Assembly: GCF_012935695.1 (NCBI RefSeq)
Contig: NZ_CP052859.1
Location: forward strand, 2,645,001 to 2,709,000
Length of the DNA: 64,000 nucleotides
Source: Pseudomonas sp. ADAK18
GTDB lineage: Bacteria > Pseudomonadota > Gammaproteobacteria > Pseudomonadales > Pseudomonadaceae
Direction of reading: 5' to 3'
Part shown: positions 9,334-17,279 of the stretch, piece after piece
How the letters are laid out: each line of letters begins with the position of its first letter
Position numbering within the stretch: position 1 is the first letter of the stretch
Notes under the pieces: generated by a model
Databases searched by the model: none
What the model saw: the letters and a program-made list of their open reading frames with translations, nothing else
What the model was told of the DNA's origin: nothing
Program-made: the position numbers and the translations under genes

Positions 9334-9906
9334 TCACTGGGTCTTTTTGATCAGGTCAAAATCCCGCAGGGCTACGTAGGGGTCCCAGTACTCGCGCACA
9401 GACTGGATCTGCCCGTCCTTGGCCATGCGCAGAATGGCGATGAAGGTTTGGTGGTAGGGCTTGCCGCTGGAGCGAATCACGCCGTCGCTGGTGTACTCAA
9501 ACACATAAGTCCCCTTTTCGGTGGTCTCAAGCAGGGTCCAGGTCTTGGGATCGCTGTACCTCAAGTTGCCCATTTGCTTACTGAAGTTGGTGAAGTAATC
9601 AGTCATCTCCTGACGCCCCTTATTCACGCGCTTGAAACCGGCGTTGGGGAAATCGTCTACGGGCGCATAGGTCAGCTCGTAAGCACCATCCTTTGTATAG
9701 TACTTAGCCATTTCAGCCGGATGCTCCGACCAGCCATCCAGGCTACGCCAGTAGAAGTCAGCCACATCAGCCTTGGTGTAACCCGGCGACAGGTAGTAAA
9801 AGCCACCCTGCTCCTTGATTGCTGCTTTGGGTTGGGCGTTAACCCCGGCGGCAAAGACTGCCGTGGTGACCAGAACACCCAGTAACCATCCACGAAGACT
9901 CATCAT
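9334..9906 (-). CDS. Exported NTF2/SnoaL-like protein
   Basis: 190 residues with an N-terminal signal peptide (MMSLRGWLLGVLVTTAVFAA, cleaved after the AxA near GVNA). The mature domain looks like an NTF2-like cone: a long first helix (DVADFYWRSLDGWSEHPAEM), then strands with Tyr and Trp lining (AYELTYAPVDDF, YVFEYTSDGVIRSSG, FIAILRMAKDGQIQSVREYW). Such proteins bind small molecules or act as isomerases and dehydratases; I cannot assign a reaction. Two consecutive ATGs allow a start at 9906 or 9903. It may be linked to the dehydrogenase gene next to it on the same strand, about 105 bases upstream. Confidence 0.7.
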   Translation of the reverse strand: MMSLRGWLLGVLVTTAVFAAGVNAQPKAAIKEQGGFYYLSPGYTKADVADFYWRSLDGWSEHPAEMAKYYTKDGAYELTYAPVDDFPNAGFKRVNKGRQEMTDYFTNFSKQMGNLRYSDPKTWTLLETTEKGTYVFEYTSDGVIRSSGKPYHQTFIAILRMAKDGQIQSVREYWDPYVALRDFDLIKKTQ

Positions 9907-10011
9907 GTTTATTACCTCACTCTCGATTGACTAACGGGTTGATTCGGCTTTATTGCGGGCGCAACTTTCCCGATGCGGTCATGGCCTGACGGCACGGGTG
10001 CCAGGTGTGAC

Positions 10012-11115
10012 TCAATGGGGCATGCGCAGAACGGCCTTGATGGTTTCGCCGGAATGGATATCAGCGATCGCCTGGTTGATCTGTGCCAGATCGTAGAAGC
10101 GGATCATCTTGTCTACCGGGAAACGACGTTGCTTGAACAACTCCACCAGCCGAGGCAGGAAGACTGAAGGCGCCGCGTCACCCATGATGCTGCCGCGCAC
10201 CACTCGGCCCCGGATCAGTTGCATGACATCCAGAGACAGTTGGGTTCCGGGCGCGACCACGCCGGTCAGCACCGCCTCGCCGCCCTCTTCCAGGACATTG
10301 ACTGCGCTGGCCATCACGCCAACATGACCGGCGCATTCGACAGCGTATTTCACGCCCTTGCCGGCGGTCAGCGCCATGACCTGTTGCACCGAGTCGCCCT
10401 GACTGGCGTCAATCAGGTGGGTCGCTCCCATCTCTTGGGCAACCGCCAGGCGTGAGGATTGCGGGTCTACCGCAATGATCGGATTGCAACCGATAGCCCG
10501 CGCCGCCATGACCGCGCTCAGGCCTACCGCGCCCATGCCGAACACGGCGATGGCAGTACCAGGCGCTGGCTTTAGAGTATTCATCACGGCACCGGCACCG
10601 GTCATCACGCCACAGGCAAAGGGCCCCAGAAACTCCAGTGGCGCGTCATCTGCAACCTTGACGAGGCTGCTGGCGGTCACCACCGCGTAGCTGGCGAACG
10701 AAGACTGGCCAAAAAAGTGGCTGTGCACTGGCTGCCCCTTGTCATGCAATGACACCGAGCCATCGGCACGGGACGCTTTCCAGTTGTAGTCGAAATGCTC
10801 GTCGCAGTAAGTCGGCAGGCCACTGGCGCAGTGGCTGCATTGACCACAGAAGCCCAGGGACAGGATGACCTTGTCACCCACCTGCACATGGCTGACATTC
10901 GGCCCGACTTGCTCGACGATGCCTGCACCTTCGTGGCCGAGCACCACGGGCATCGCGACTGCGATCTGCTGGTCGCGTACGGCGAGGTCGGTGTGGCAGA
11001 TGCCCGTGGCGATGATTTTGACCCGGACTTCGCCGCTACGCGGTGTGTCCAGTTGCAAGTGGCGCAGGTCAAACAGCGAGCCTTTGCCTTCGGTAACGGC
11101 AGCCAGGATTCTCAT
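10012..11115 (-). CDS. Zinc-dependent NAD(P) alcohol dehydrogenase, aryl-alcohol type
   Basis: About 367 residues from the ATG at 11115, with GAGA 8 bases upstream; a longer TTG start is less likely. Medium-chain dehydrogenase signature: catalytic zinc ligands in ATGICHTDLAVR and VLGHEGAGIVEQVG, structural zinc cysteines in GFCGQCSHCASGLPTYC, and the Rossmann motif AVFGMGAVGLSAVMAA. The longer spacer (HFDYNWKASRADGS) and PFACGVMTGAGAVMN resemble benzyl- and aryl-alcohol dehydrogenases, so oxidation of an aromatic or long alcohol to the aldehyde is the best guess. The AraC regulator gene directly upstream on the same strand is a candidate controller. Confidence 0.85.
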   Translation of the reverse strand: MRILAAVTEGKGSLFDLRHLQLDTPRSGEVRVKIIATGICHTDLAVRDQQIAVAMPVVLGHEGAGIVEQVGPNVSHVQVGDKVILSLGFCGQCSHCASGLPTYCDEHFDYNWKASRADGSVSLHDKGQPVHSHFFGQSSFASYAVVTASSLVKVADDAPLEFLGPFACGVMTGAGAVMNTLKPAPGTAIAVFGMGAVGLSAVMAARAIGCNPIIAVDPQSSRLAVAQEMGATHLIDASQGDSVQQVMALTAGKGVKYAVECAGHVGVMASAVNVLEEGGEAVLTGVVAPGTQLSLDVMQLIRGRVVRGSIMGDAAPSVFLPRLVELFKQRRFPVDKMIRFYDLAQINQAIADIHSGETIKAVLRMPH

Positions 11116-11265
11116 GGCGTTTTTTCTCTGCAACGTCAGTGGCTTGTAGCTGATTACCGGAGTAACCAGTCGTTGAAGCCAGACTAACCAGCAGATCTGC
11201 CGACAGCTTTACCTTGCCTGCTGTTGTGTTGACGCTTCTTGCGCAATGAACGGCGCCTAAGGCGC

Positions 11266-11387
11266 CATGCCTTTCAAGATCAGCCGTATTTGGAGAGCGA
11301 CCACCGCCCCTGTGGCGAGGGGGCTTGCCGGACCTTAGTTGACCGGTATTAGCCAACAGCTGGCTTTCAAAGACCTTGAAAGGCATG
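11266..11387. repeat. REP fragment enclosed by a 13-bp inverted repeat
   Basis: CATGCCTTTCAAG at 11266-11278 is repeated inverted (CTTGAAAGGCATG) at 11375-11387. Between them lies a REP-like core (CTGTGGCGAGGGGGCTTGCC, about 11310-11329). GGCGCC-TAA-GGCGCC (11252-11266) abuts the left arm. The right arm ends 3 bases from the araC-type stop codon. The arrangement looks like a small insertion or a transcript-end structure between the regulator and dehydrogenase genes. Confidence 0.55.
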
Positions 11388-11390
11388 CGT

Positions 11391-12305
11391 CTAAGGACCA
11401 CGCAGTTCACTGGCGGACTGCCCGACAATACGGCGAAACGCTCGAGAAAACTGACTGGCACCGGCAAACCCGGTATCCAGCGCAATGTCCAGCAGGCTGC
11501 GGTCAGTGGTGGTAATCAAGTGCTTGGCCCGGTTGACCCGACACAGCAACAGGTACTGGTACGGTGACATTCCGAAGGTACGTCGGAATACCCGGGAAAA
11601 ATGGTAGGGGCTGAGGTTAACGATGTTCGACAAGTCGGCCAGGCGCACCTCATCGGCCAGGGAAGCTTCAATGTATTCGGTCAAGCGCTGACGCTGCACC
11701 AAGCCCAGTTCACCGGCATTGGCCGGCGAGGCCTCCGGTAGTTGCTGTAGCGAACGCACCTCCTGCATCAACAGCATGACCAGGGTTTCCAGGTACAGCG
11801 TATCGGTTTTGCCGTCACGTACCGTCTGATCGAGGCGCTCAAGCAGTCCTCGCAGGAACCCGTCATGACAGCTGATCAGCGGCTTGAGATCTTTTTGGGC
11901 ACGATAAGTCGGACAGACCCCGGCCAATTGATCCTCGTCAACCGACACCAATACATAGCCGATCCTGGCGCGCTCCCCTGTCCAGCCTTCAAACAATGAC
12001 CCCGCCGGAATAAAGTCAATGAGCTGATCCAAGGCCCGGGCACCGGCCTGTCTCAAGCCGTCGATACTGACCTCGCCATCGCTGACCGAGCCTTGCCGAT
12101 ACAGTACGAACTGGTGCTGTTGGCGGCGCATTTCAAACTGGTGAGGGCGATGCGCCACCTGCACACACTCGATAGCTCCCCAGGGCGGCAGCGCACGGTG
12201 GATCATCTGGGAAATTCCCGATGGCGTGTACGTCAGGCCCTCGGGTTCGCTCTCCACCGCTTCGTCAAGAAACGCCTGGACATCGGCATGGGGTGAAGAG
12301 GACAT
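11391..12305 (-). CDS. AraC-family transcriptional regulator
   Basis: About 304 residues. The ATG at 12305 has AGGGAG 6 bases upstream and is preferred to a longer frame starting at 12368. The N-terminal half (about 1-190) is a sensor domain of the AraC-binding-like type; the C-terminal 100 residues hold two helix-turn-helix motifs (VRLADLSNIVNLSPYHFSRV and LLDIALDTGFAGASQFSRAF) separated by the family's RVNRAKHLI helix. It lies directly upstream of the alcohol dehydrogenase gene on the same strand and probably activates it or a nearby operon. The effector is unknown. Confidence 0.9.
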   Translation of the reverse strand: MSSSPHADVQAFLDEAVESEPEGLTYTPSGISQMIHRALPPWGAIECVQVAHRPHQFEMRRQQHQFVLYRQGSVSDGEVSIDGLRQAGARALDQLIDFIPAGSLFEGWTGERARIGYVLVSVDEDQLAGVCPTYRAQKDLKPLISCHDGFLRGLLERLDQTVRDGKTDTLYLETLVMLLMQEVRSLQQLPEASPANAGELGLVQRQRLTEYIEASLADEVRLADLSNIVNLSPYHFSRVFRRTFGMSPYQYLLLCRVNRAKHLITTTDRSLLDIALDTGFAGASQFSRAFRRIVGQSASELRGP

Positions 12306-12441
12306 CCAGCGCTCCCTGGTGGAATTCGGTAAGGTATTAATTAAATGACGGCCACTTCCGTTTATCAATCAGGCCAGTCATTACGCCTTTTTCCCTACCC
12401 GGACAGTATGCCGGGCATACCCCCGAGAACGCGAACCCCCA

Positions 12442-13392
12442 ATGATTGAAACTCGATATGCCAGTGCACTGCTGATCGCCAGTCTCCTTCTGGGCGGGTG
12501 CGCGTCCCTGCCAACCCCCGATACCTCGGGCGAGCACCTGCCGCTGATCGTGGCGCACCGAGGTGGCACGGCGGACTTTCCGGAGAACACGCTGCTGGCT
12601 ATCGACAATGCCTTGCGCAATAACGTCGATATGCTCTGGCTCACCGTGCAACTGAGCAGTGACGACATACCTGTACTGTATCGGCCGGCCGACCTGAGCG
12701 CCAATACCCAAGGCTCAGGCGCTGTAACCGGGAAAACGTGGGCCCAGCTGCAACAACTCAACGCCGGATGGCAGTTCAAGCAAACAGCAGCCGATGGTCA
12801 GGTGACGTATCCCTATCGCAGCCAGGCAGTCTCGATGCCCTCATTGCAACAGGCGCTGGCCGTGATCCCAGCCGCAACCCCCATCATCCTCGACATGAAA
12901 GCCCTGCCGGCCGCCCCACAAGCCAAGGCTGTCGCACGGATACTGGAGCAAAACCACGCCTGGAGCCGAGTGCTGATCTACTCCACCGACGCCAGCTACC
13001 AGCAAGCCTTCGCTCAGTACCCTCAGGCCCGTCTGTTCGAATCCCGGGACGGTACTCGTGGCCGCTTGGCAAACGTCGCCCTGGCGCACAGCTGTAATCC
13101 GGTGCCACAAGCCGGTAGCTGGGTGGCATTCGAGTATCAGCGCAAGGTTGAACTGGTGGAAACCTTCACCTTGGGTGAAGCCCGCTCACCGGTGAATGCC
13201 AAACTGTGGACACCCCAGGCCATCGACTGCTTCCAGTCCCAGGGCAAACTGAACATTTTGGCGATTGGAGTTAACAGCGAAGCCGATTATCGGGCTGCAG
13301 CTTGCCTGAAGATTGATGCAGTACTGGTTGATTCGCCGCGTACGATGCGGGATGTAAAGCAGCGGCTCGAACGGCCGCTGCGGTGTAACTAA
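12442..13392 (+). CDS. Lipoprotein of the glycerophosphodiester phosphodiesterase fold, active site altered
   Basis: 316 residues. MIETRYASALLIASLLLGGC is a lipoprotein signal with the lipobox LGGC, so the protein is exported and lipid-anchored. The TIM-barrel GDPD start AHRGGTADFPENTLLAIDNA is typical and keeps the first catalytic His. The usual metal-binding E-x-D after the second strand is replaced by WLT (in DMLWLTVQLSSDD), and the second catalytic His of the 'HD' motif is replaced (VLYRPADLS). Standard phosphodiesterase chemistry is therefore doubtful; a binding role or a different reaction is possible. It is convergent with rnhA, with a 3-base gap. Confidence 0.8.
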   Translation: MIETRYASALLIASLLLGGCASLPTPDTSGEHLPLIVAHRGGTADFPENTLLAIDNALRNNVDMLWLTVQLSSDDIPVLYRPADLSANTQGSGAVTGKTWAQLQQLNAGWQFKQTAADGQVTYPYRSQAVSMPSLQQALAVIPAATPIILDMKALPAAPQAKAVARILEQNHAWSRVLIYSTDASYQQAFAQYPQARLFESRDGTRGRLANVALAHSCNPVPQAGSWVAFEYQRKVELVETFTLGEARSPVNAKLWTPQAIDCFQSQGKLNILAIGVNSEADYRAAACLKIDAVLVDSPRTMRDVKQRLERPLRCN

Positions 13393-13395
13393 GCA

Positions 13396-13848
13396 TCAGC
13401 TCTGCTTGTAACCGCGCACATCATCCACCCCGCGGTTGGCCAACTGGTCAGCCCGTTCGTTACCGGGATGGCCGATGTGCCCGCGCACCCATTTCCAGGT
13501 GATGTTGTGGCGGTTGCATTGCTCGTCGAGCAACTGCCAGAGGTCGGCATTCTTCACCGGCTCCTTGGCTGCGGTCTTCCAGCCGCGCTTCTTCCAGTTG
13601 ACCATCCACTCATTGATGCCCTTCATGACGTACTGGGAGTCGGTCACCAGCAATACGTCACAACGACGCTTGAGTTCTTCAAGGCCACGAATGGCGCCCA
13701 TCAGCTCCATGCGATTGTTGGTGGTATTGGGCTCGCCGCCCCACAGTTCCTTCTCCACGCCCTTGCACACCAGCAAGGCGCCCCAGCCGCCGGGGCCAGG
13801 GTTGCCCTTGCAGGCGCCATCGGTGAAGAGTTCTACGCTATCGGTCAT
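13396..13848 (-). CDS. rnhA: Ribonuclease HI
   Basis: 150 residues, the usual size. Catalytic carboxylates are visible: Asp in [19 protein letters not shown] (Asp10), Glu in [10 protein letters not shown] (near 48), Asp in [12 protein letters not shown] (near 70), and the C-terminal Asp in [10 protein letters not shown] (near 134), with the His in [11 protein letters not shown]. It degrades the RNA strand of RNA-DNA hybrids in the cytoplasm. The start MTDSVEL at 13848 is chosen because it matches other Pseudomonas RnhA proteins; an in-frame ATG four codons upstream is possible. The methyltransferase gene lies upstream on the same strand. Confidence 0.97.
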   Translation of the reverse strand: MTDSVELFTDGACKGNPGPGGWGALLVCKGVEKELWGGEPNTTNNRMELMGAIRGLEELKRRCDVLLVTDSQYVMKGINEWMVNWKKRGWKTAAKEPVKNADLWQLLDEQCNRHNITWKWVRGHIGHPGNERADQLANRGVDDVRGYKQS

Positions 13849-13933
13849 TGCAATATCCATTAGAAAAGGCTGCCGATAAATGATCGACAGACCCCGAGGC
13901 CGAGCAACTCGGCCTGAAACCAAAAAAAGAGTT

Positions 13934-14692
13934 TTACTGTTCGCTGGTTCTACGATTGACCTTGGCCATTGGCATCGGCACCAATTTGCCCATGGCCTCG
14001 CGCCGCTCCTGACGCACGGGGCGCAACCCGACCACAATCTTGCGCGCCACCAGCAGATAGAAACCACCGCCGGACAACTGCCAGCCGCCGGCCTTGCGTT
14101 CCCAGCCAGACAGACGCCCTTGCCACTTGGTGGATGCAAGCGGCGGACGATAGCACCCGAAGCGGCGTTTCTCCAGCGCAAAGCCCAGCAGGTTCAACCA
14201 GTCACCCACCCGCGATGGCGAGATACACCGTGCCTGGCGCAACCCGTCATGGGCGAAGAAATGGCGCAGGCCCCAGCTGCTCCAAGGGTTAATGCCAACG
14301 ATTAGCAAATGGCCACCCGGGCGCACGCTGCTGGCGGCTTCGCGCAATAAGCCGTGGGGCGACAGGCAGAAATCCAGGCCATGCTGCAACACCACCACAT
14401 CGGCGGCGTGCTCGCTCAATGGCCAGGCCTGCTCCTCACAGACAATCTCCACGCCCGGCAACGGTGCGCCCAGGCGCACATTGCGCTGGACCTGCGGCGC
14501 CGCCGGTGGGGTTTGTGCCGAAGGGCCGTAATGCACCAGATAACCACCGAAGAACCGGCCCAGCTCGTCTTCGAGCATGCGCCGCTCCTCATCCAGCAGG
14601 AATTGCCCGATGGGCCCGGCCAACCATTCACGGGCCGCGCTGATCAAGGCCAGCCACTCAGGATCGGCCTGGGCGAACGCTTTATCAGTCAT
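13934..14692 (-). CDS. SAM-dependent methyltransferase (PA1814-like)
   Basis: About 252 residues from the ATG at 14692. This is a class I methyltransferase of the type-11 kind: the acidic end of motif I and the following strand appear in the [20 protein letters not shown] region, then [19 protein letters not shown] and [20 protein letters not shown] (motifs II/III). The C-terminal part is basic (RRTSEQ end). The gene sits between rnhA and gloB, diverging from gloB over 65 bases, as in P. aeruginosa. The substrate is unknown to me. Confidence 0.85.
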   Translation of the reverse strand: MTDKAFAQADPEWLALISAAREWLAGPIGQFLLDEERRMLEDELGRFFGGYLVHYGPSAQTPPAAPQVQRNVRLGAPLPGVEIVCEEQAWPLSEHAADVVVLQHGLDFCLSPHGLLREAASSVRPGGHLLIVGINPWSSWGLRHFFAHDGLRQARCISPSRVGDWLNLLGFALEKRRFGCYRPPLASTKWQGRLSGWERKAGGWQLSGGGFYLLVARKIVVGLRPVRQERREAMGKLVPMPMAKVNRRTSEQ

Positions 14693-14757
14693 TGCATTCT
14701 CCAACTCGCCAAGACGTTCTAAGATGCACCAATGTGTTCAGCTTGGCGAATCGAAGA

Positions 14758-15525
14758 ATGATACAGATCAGTGCCCTGCCCGCCTTCACCGATAACTACA
14801 TCTGGTTGTTACAGGATCACCGCAGCCATCGCTGTGCAGTGGTCGATCCTGGTGACGCCACGCCTGTCCTGGCATGGCTCAAGCAACATCCCGCGTGGGC
14901 ACTCAGTGACATCCTGGTCACGCACCACCACCATGATCATGTCGGCGGCGTGGAGCAACTGAAAAGTGTTTGCGGCGCAACCGTGTATGGCCCGGCGAAC
15001 GAGCAGATTCCGGCCCGGGATGTTGCCCTGACCGATAACGACCGCATCAGCGTGCTGGGCTGGGACTTCGACGTCTTTGCCGTGCCTGGCCATACCTTGG
15101 GCCACATAGCCTTTTATCATCATGGCTTGCTGTTCTGCGGTGACACGTTATTCGCCGCCGGCTGCGGTCGTCTGTTCGAAGGCACCCCAGAGCAGATGCA
15201 CGCGTCGCTGGAGCGCCTGGCGGCCCTGCCTGACGACACGCTGGTTTACTGCACCCACGAATACACACAAAGTAACCTGAGATTCGCCCAGGCGGTCGAA
15301 CCGGGCAACGCCGACATTGCTTCGAGGGTAGAAAAAGTCAGCCAACTGCGGGCTAACGGCAAGATGACCCTGCCTTCAACTCTGGCCCTGGAAAAACTCA
15401 CCAACCCCTTCCTGCGTACGGCTGAAACATCTGTTAAAGAAAAAGCGGACGAACGGAATGGCCGTGATAACCGGTCCGGGAGTGAGGTGTTTGCTAGCTT
15501 ACGGTCTTGGAAAGATACGTTCTAA
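14758..15525 (+). CDS. gloB: Hydroxyacylglutathione hydrolase (glyoxalase II)
   Basis: About 255 residues from ATG 14758 ([10 protein letters not shown]). The metallo-beta-lactamase metal site [10 protein letters not shown] is followed by [30 protein letters not shown] and [14 protein letters not shown], all standard for GloB. It hydrolyses S-D-lactoylglutathione to D-lactate and glutathione in methylglyoxal detoxification. The C-terminal helical domain ends in SLRSWKDTF. It diverges from the methyltransferase gene, and mltD follows 98 bases downstream, the same order as in P. aeruginosa. Confidence 0.96.
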   Translation: MIQISALPAFTDNYIWLLQDHRSHRCAVVDPGDATPVLAWLKQHPAWALSDILVTHHHHDHVGGVEQLKSVCGATVYGPANEQIPARDVALTDNDRISVLGWDFDVFAVPGHTLGHIAFYHHGLLFCGDTLFAAGCGRLFEGTPEQMHASLERLAALPDDTLVYCTHEYTQSNLRFAQAVEPGNADIASRVEKVSQLRANGKMTLPSTLALEKLTNPFLRTAETSVKEKADERNGRDNRSGSEVFASLRSWKDTF

Positions 15526-15623
15526 GAAGAAGGATTCTGATACGCAATTTCTGAATGGTTGACCGGAACCAAAGCGCTTTCTAGAATCGCCCGACATTTT
15601 TGCCCGGAACTTACTTCCAGCCA

Positions 15624-17033
15624 ATGTCGTCATCTATTCGTAAATCCAACCATTCAGACGCATTGACCCGCTTGGCTCAAGCCATAGCGGTGGCTGTCTC
15701 CGCAACTCTGGCGGGCTGCCAAACGACCAATTTCGCTGCACAATCCACCGTGCAACCCAAACCGAATCTTGCTGCCAAGATCAAGCAAAAACCCCTTTGG
15801 CTATCAGAGAAGCCAAGCCCTCAGGTGCCCCAGGATGTCTGGGAACGCATGCGCCAGGGTTTCCAATTGCAGGACGGGCTGGGCGTCAACCCGCGCATCG
15901 AGCAACAGCGCTTGTGGTTCGCCAGCAACCCGTCCTTCCTGGAGAATGCCGGCGAACGCGGCAGCCTCTACATTCATTACATCGTCGAGCGTCTTGAAGA
16001 GCGCAACATGCCCCTGGAGCTGGCGCTACTGCCAGTGATTGAAAGTGCCTACAACCCGATGGCCTATTCGCGCAGCGATGCGGTAGGTTTGTGGCAGTTC
16101 ATTCCCTCCACCGGGCGCTACTTCAACCTGCGCCAGACCCGCGCCTATGATGGCCGCCGCGATATCACCGCTTCCACTACCGCCGCCCTGGACTATCTGA
16201 CACGTCTGCATGACATGTTCAACGGCGACTGGTTGCTGGCCCTGGCGGCTTATAACGCGGGCGAAGGCACCGTCAGCCGAGCCATCGAGCGTAACGAGAA
16301 GCTTGGCCTGCCGACTGACTATTGGAACCTGCCACTGCCCCAGGAAACCAAGGACTACGTGCCCAAGTTCCTGGCACTGTCCCAGGTGGTGCTTGCGCCC
16401 GAGGCGTATGGCGTCAACTTGAATCCGATTGCCAACACGCCGTACTTCGAAGTGGTTGAAGTCAAGCAAAGCATGGACCTGTCACGGGTCGCCGCGCTGG
16501 CAGAGATCGACGAAGACGAGTTGTTCCAGCTCAATCCGGCCCTCAAGCAACGCACTACCCTGGATGGCCCGCAGCACTTGCTGGTACCGACCTCCAAGGC
16601 GCAGTTGCTGGCCAGCAGCCTGTCGGCGATGAACCCGGAAGAACTCCTCAGCATGCGCCCGAAAAAGGCGGTGTTCGACGAAGTTGAACACAAGGCCGTG
16701 GCTGGGCGCTCGCGCAGCTACAAGGTCAGGAGCGGTGATAACCTGACGATGATCGCCAAGGCCAACAAGGTCGATGTCCACGACCTGCAACGCTGGAACA
16801 AGCTCAACGGCCAGTCCCTCAAGGTTGGCCAGACCCTGGTGATGCAGGACACCCGCAAGTTGGTGGCCAAGACTAGCAGCAAGCCAGTGCAGTACAAGGT
16901 CAAGAAGGGTGACTCGTTGTATATCGTCGCCAAGCGTTTCAACGTCGAGATGCAACATCTCAAGCGTTGGAACCCGCGTACTGGCCAGGCGTTGAAGCCG
17001 GGGCAGATGCTGGTGGTTTCCGGGCCTCGTTAA
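15624..17033 (+). CDS. mltD: Membrane-bound lytic murein transglycosylase D
   Basis: 469 residues from ATG 15624 (MSSSIRKSNHSD). The lipoprotein signal ends at TLAGC, so the protein is anchored in the periplasm. The SLT domain carries the catalytic Glu in LLPVIESAYNPMAYSRSDA, then GLWQFIPSTGRYF and ALAAYNAGEGTVSRAI. Two C-terminal LysM repeats (YKVRSGDNLTMIAKAN and YKVKKGDSLYIVAKRF) bind peptidoglycan. It cleaves the MurNAc-GlcNAc bond with 1,6-anhydro formation during wall turnover. Order and size match the Pseudomonas gene between gloB and the npp transporter. Confidence 0.95.
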   Translation: MSSSIRKSNHSDALTRLAQAIAVAVSATLAGCQTTNFAAQSTVQPKPNLAAKIKQKPLWLSEKPSPQVPQDVWERMRQGFQLQDGLGVNPRIEQQRLWFASNPSFLENAGERGSLYIHYIVERLEERNMPLELALLPVIESAYNPMAYSRSDAVGLWQFIPSTGRYFNLRQTRAYDGRRDITASTTAALDYLTRLHDMFNGDWLLALAAYNAGEGTVSRAIERNEKLGLPTDYWNLPLPQETKDYVPKFLALSQVVLAPEAYGVNLNPIANTPYFEVVEVKQSMDLSRVAALAEIDEDELFQLNPALKQRTTLDGPQHLLVPTSKAQLLASSLSAMNPEELLSMRPKKAVFDEVEHKAVAGRSRSYKVRSGDNLTMIAKANKVDVHDLQRWNKLNGQSLKVGQTLVMQDTRKLVAKTSSKPVQYKVKKGDSLYIVAKRFNVEMQHLKRWNPRTGQALKPGQMLVVSGPR

Positions 17034-17061
17034 GGCCTTAAAAACGCCAAGGGCTGGCTTG

Positions 17062-17148
17062 TGTGGGAGCTGGCTTGCCTGCGATGCAGACGACTCGGTA
17101 CTTCTGAAAGACCGAGGCGATGCTATCGCAGGCAAGCCAGCTCCCACA
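17062..17148. repeat. REPIN, GGGAGCTGGCTTGCC type
   Basis: Two 24-base arms, at 17062-17085 and 17125-17148, are exact reverse complements (left arm begins TGTGGGAGCTGGCTTGCC), separated by 39 bases. This is a classic doublet REP of the P. fluorescens group. It lies between mltD and the npp operon and can fold into a long hairpin. Confidence 0.9.
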
Positions 17149-17279
17149 TTTGATCTCCATGCCCCTCTATACCGGATAAATCCATAGGATCCCTTCCACG
17201 GCGACATGCTTTTTCCAACCGGAACAAGCTGTTACTGTACCGATCATAAAGCCCAAGCCGCCTGGATCGGATCTCTGAC

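Noticed and set aside
13860..14181. Longer N-terminal extension of RNase HI
   Set aside because: It runs antisense-like over the methyltransferase gene and adds residues absent from other RnhA proteins; the 150-residue form is standard.
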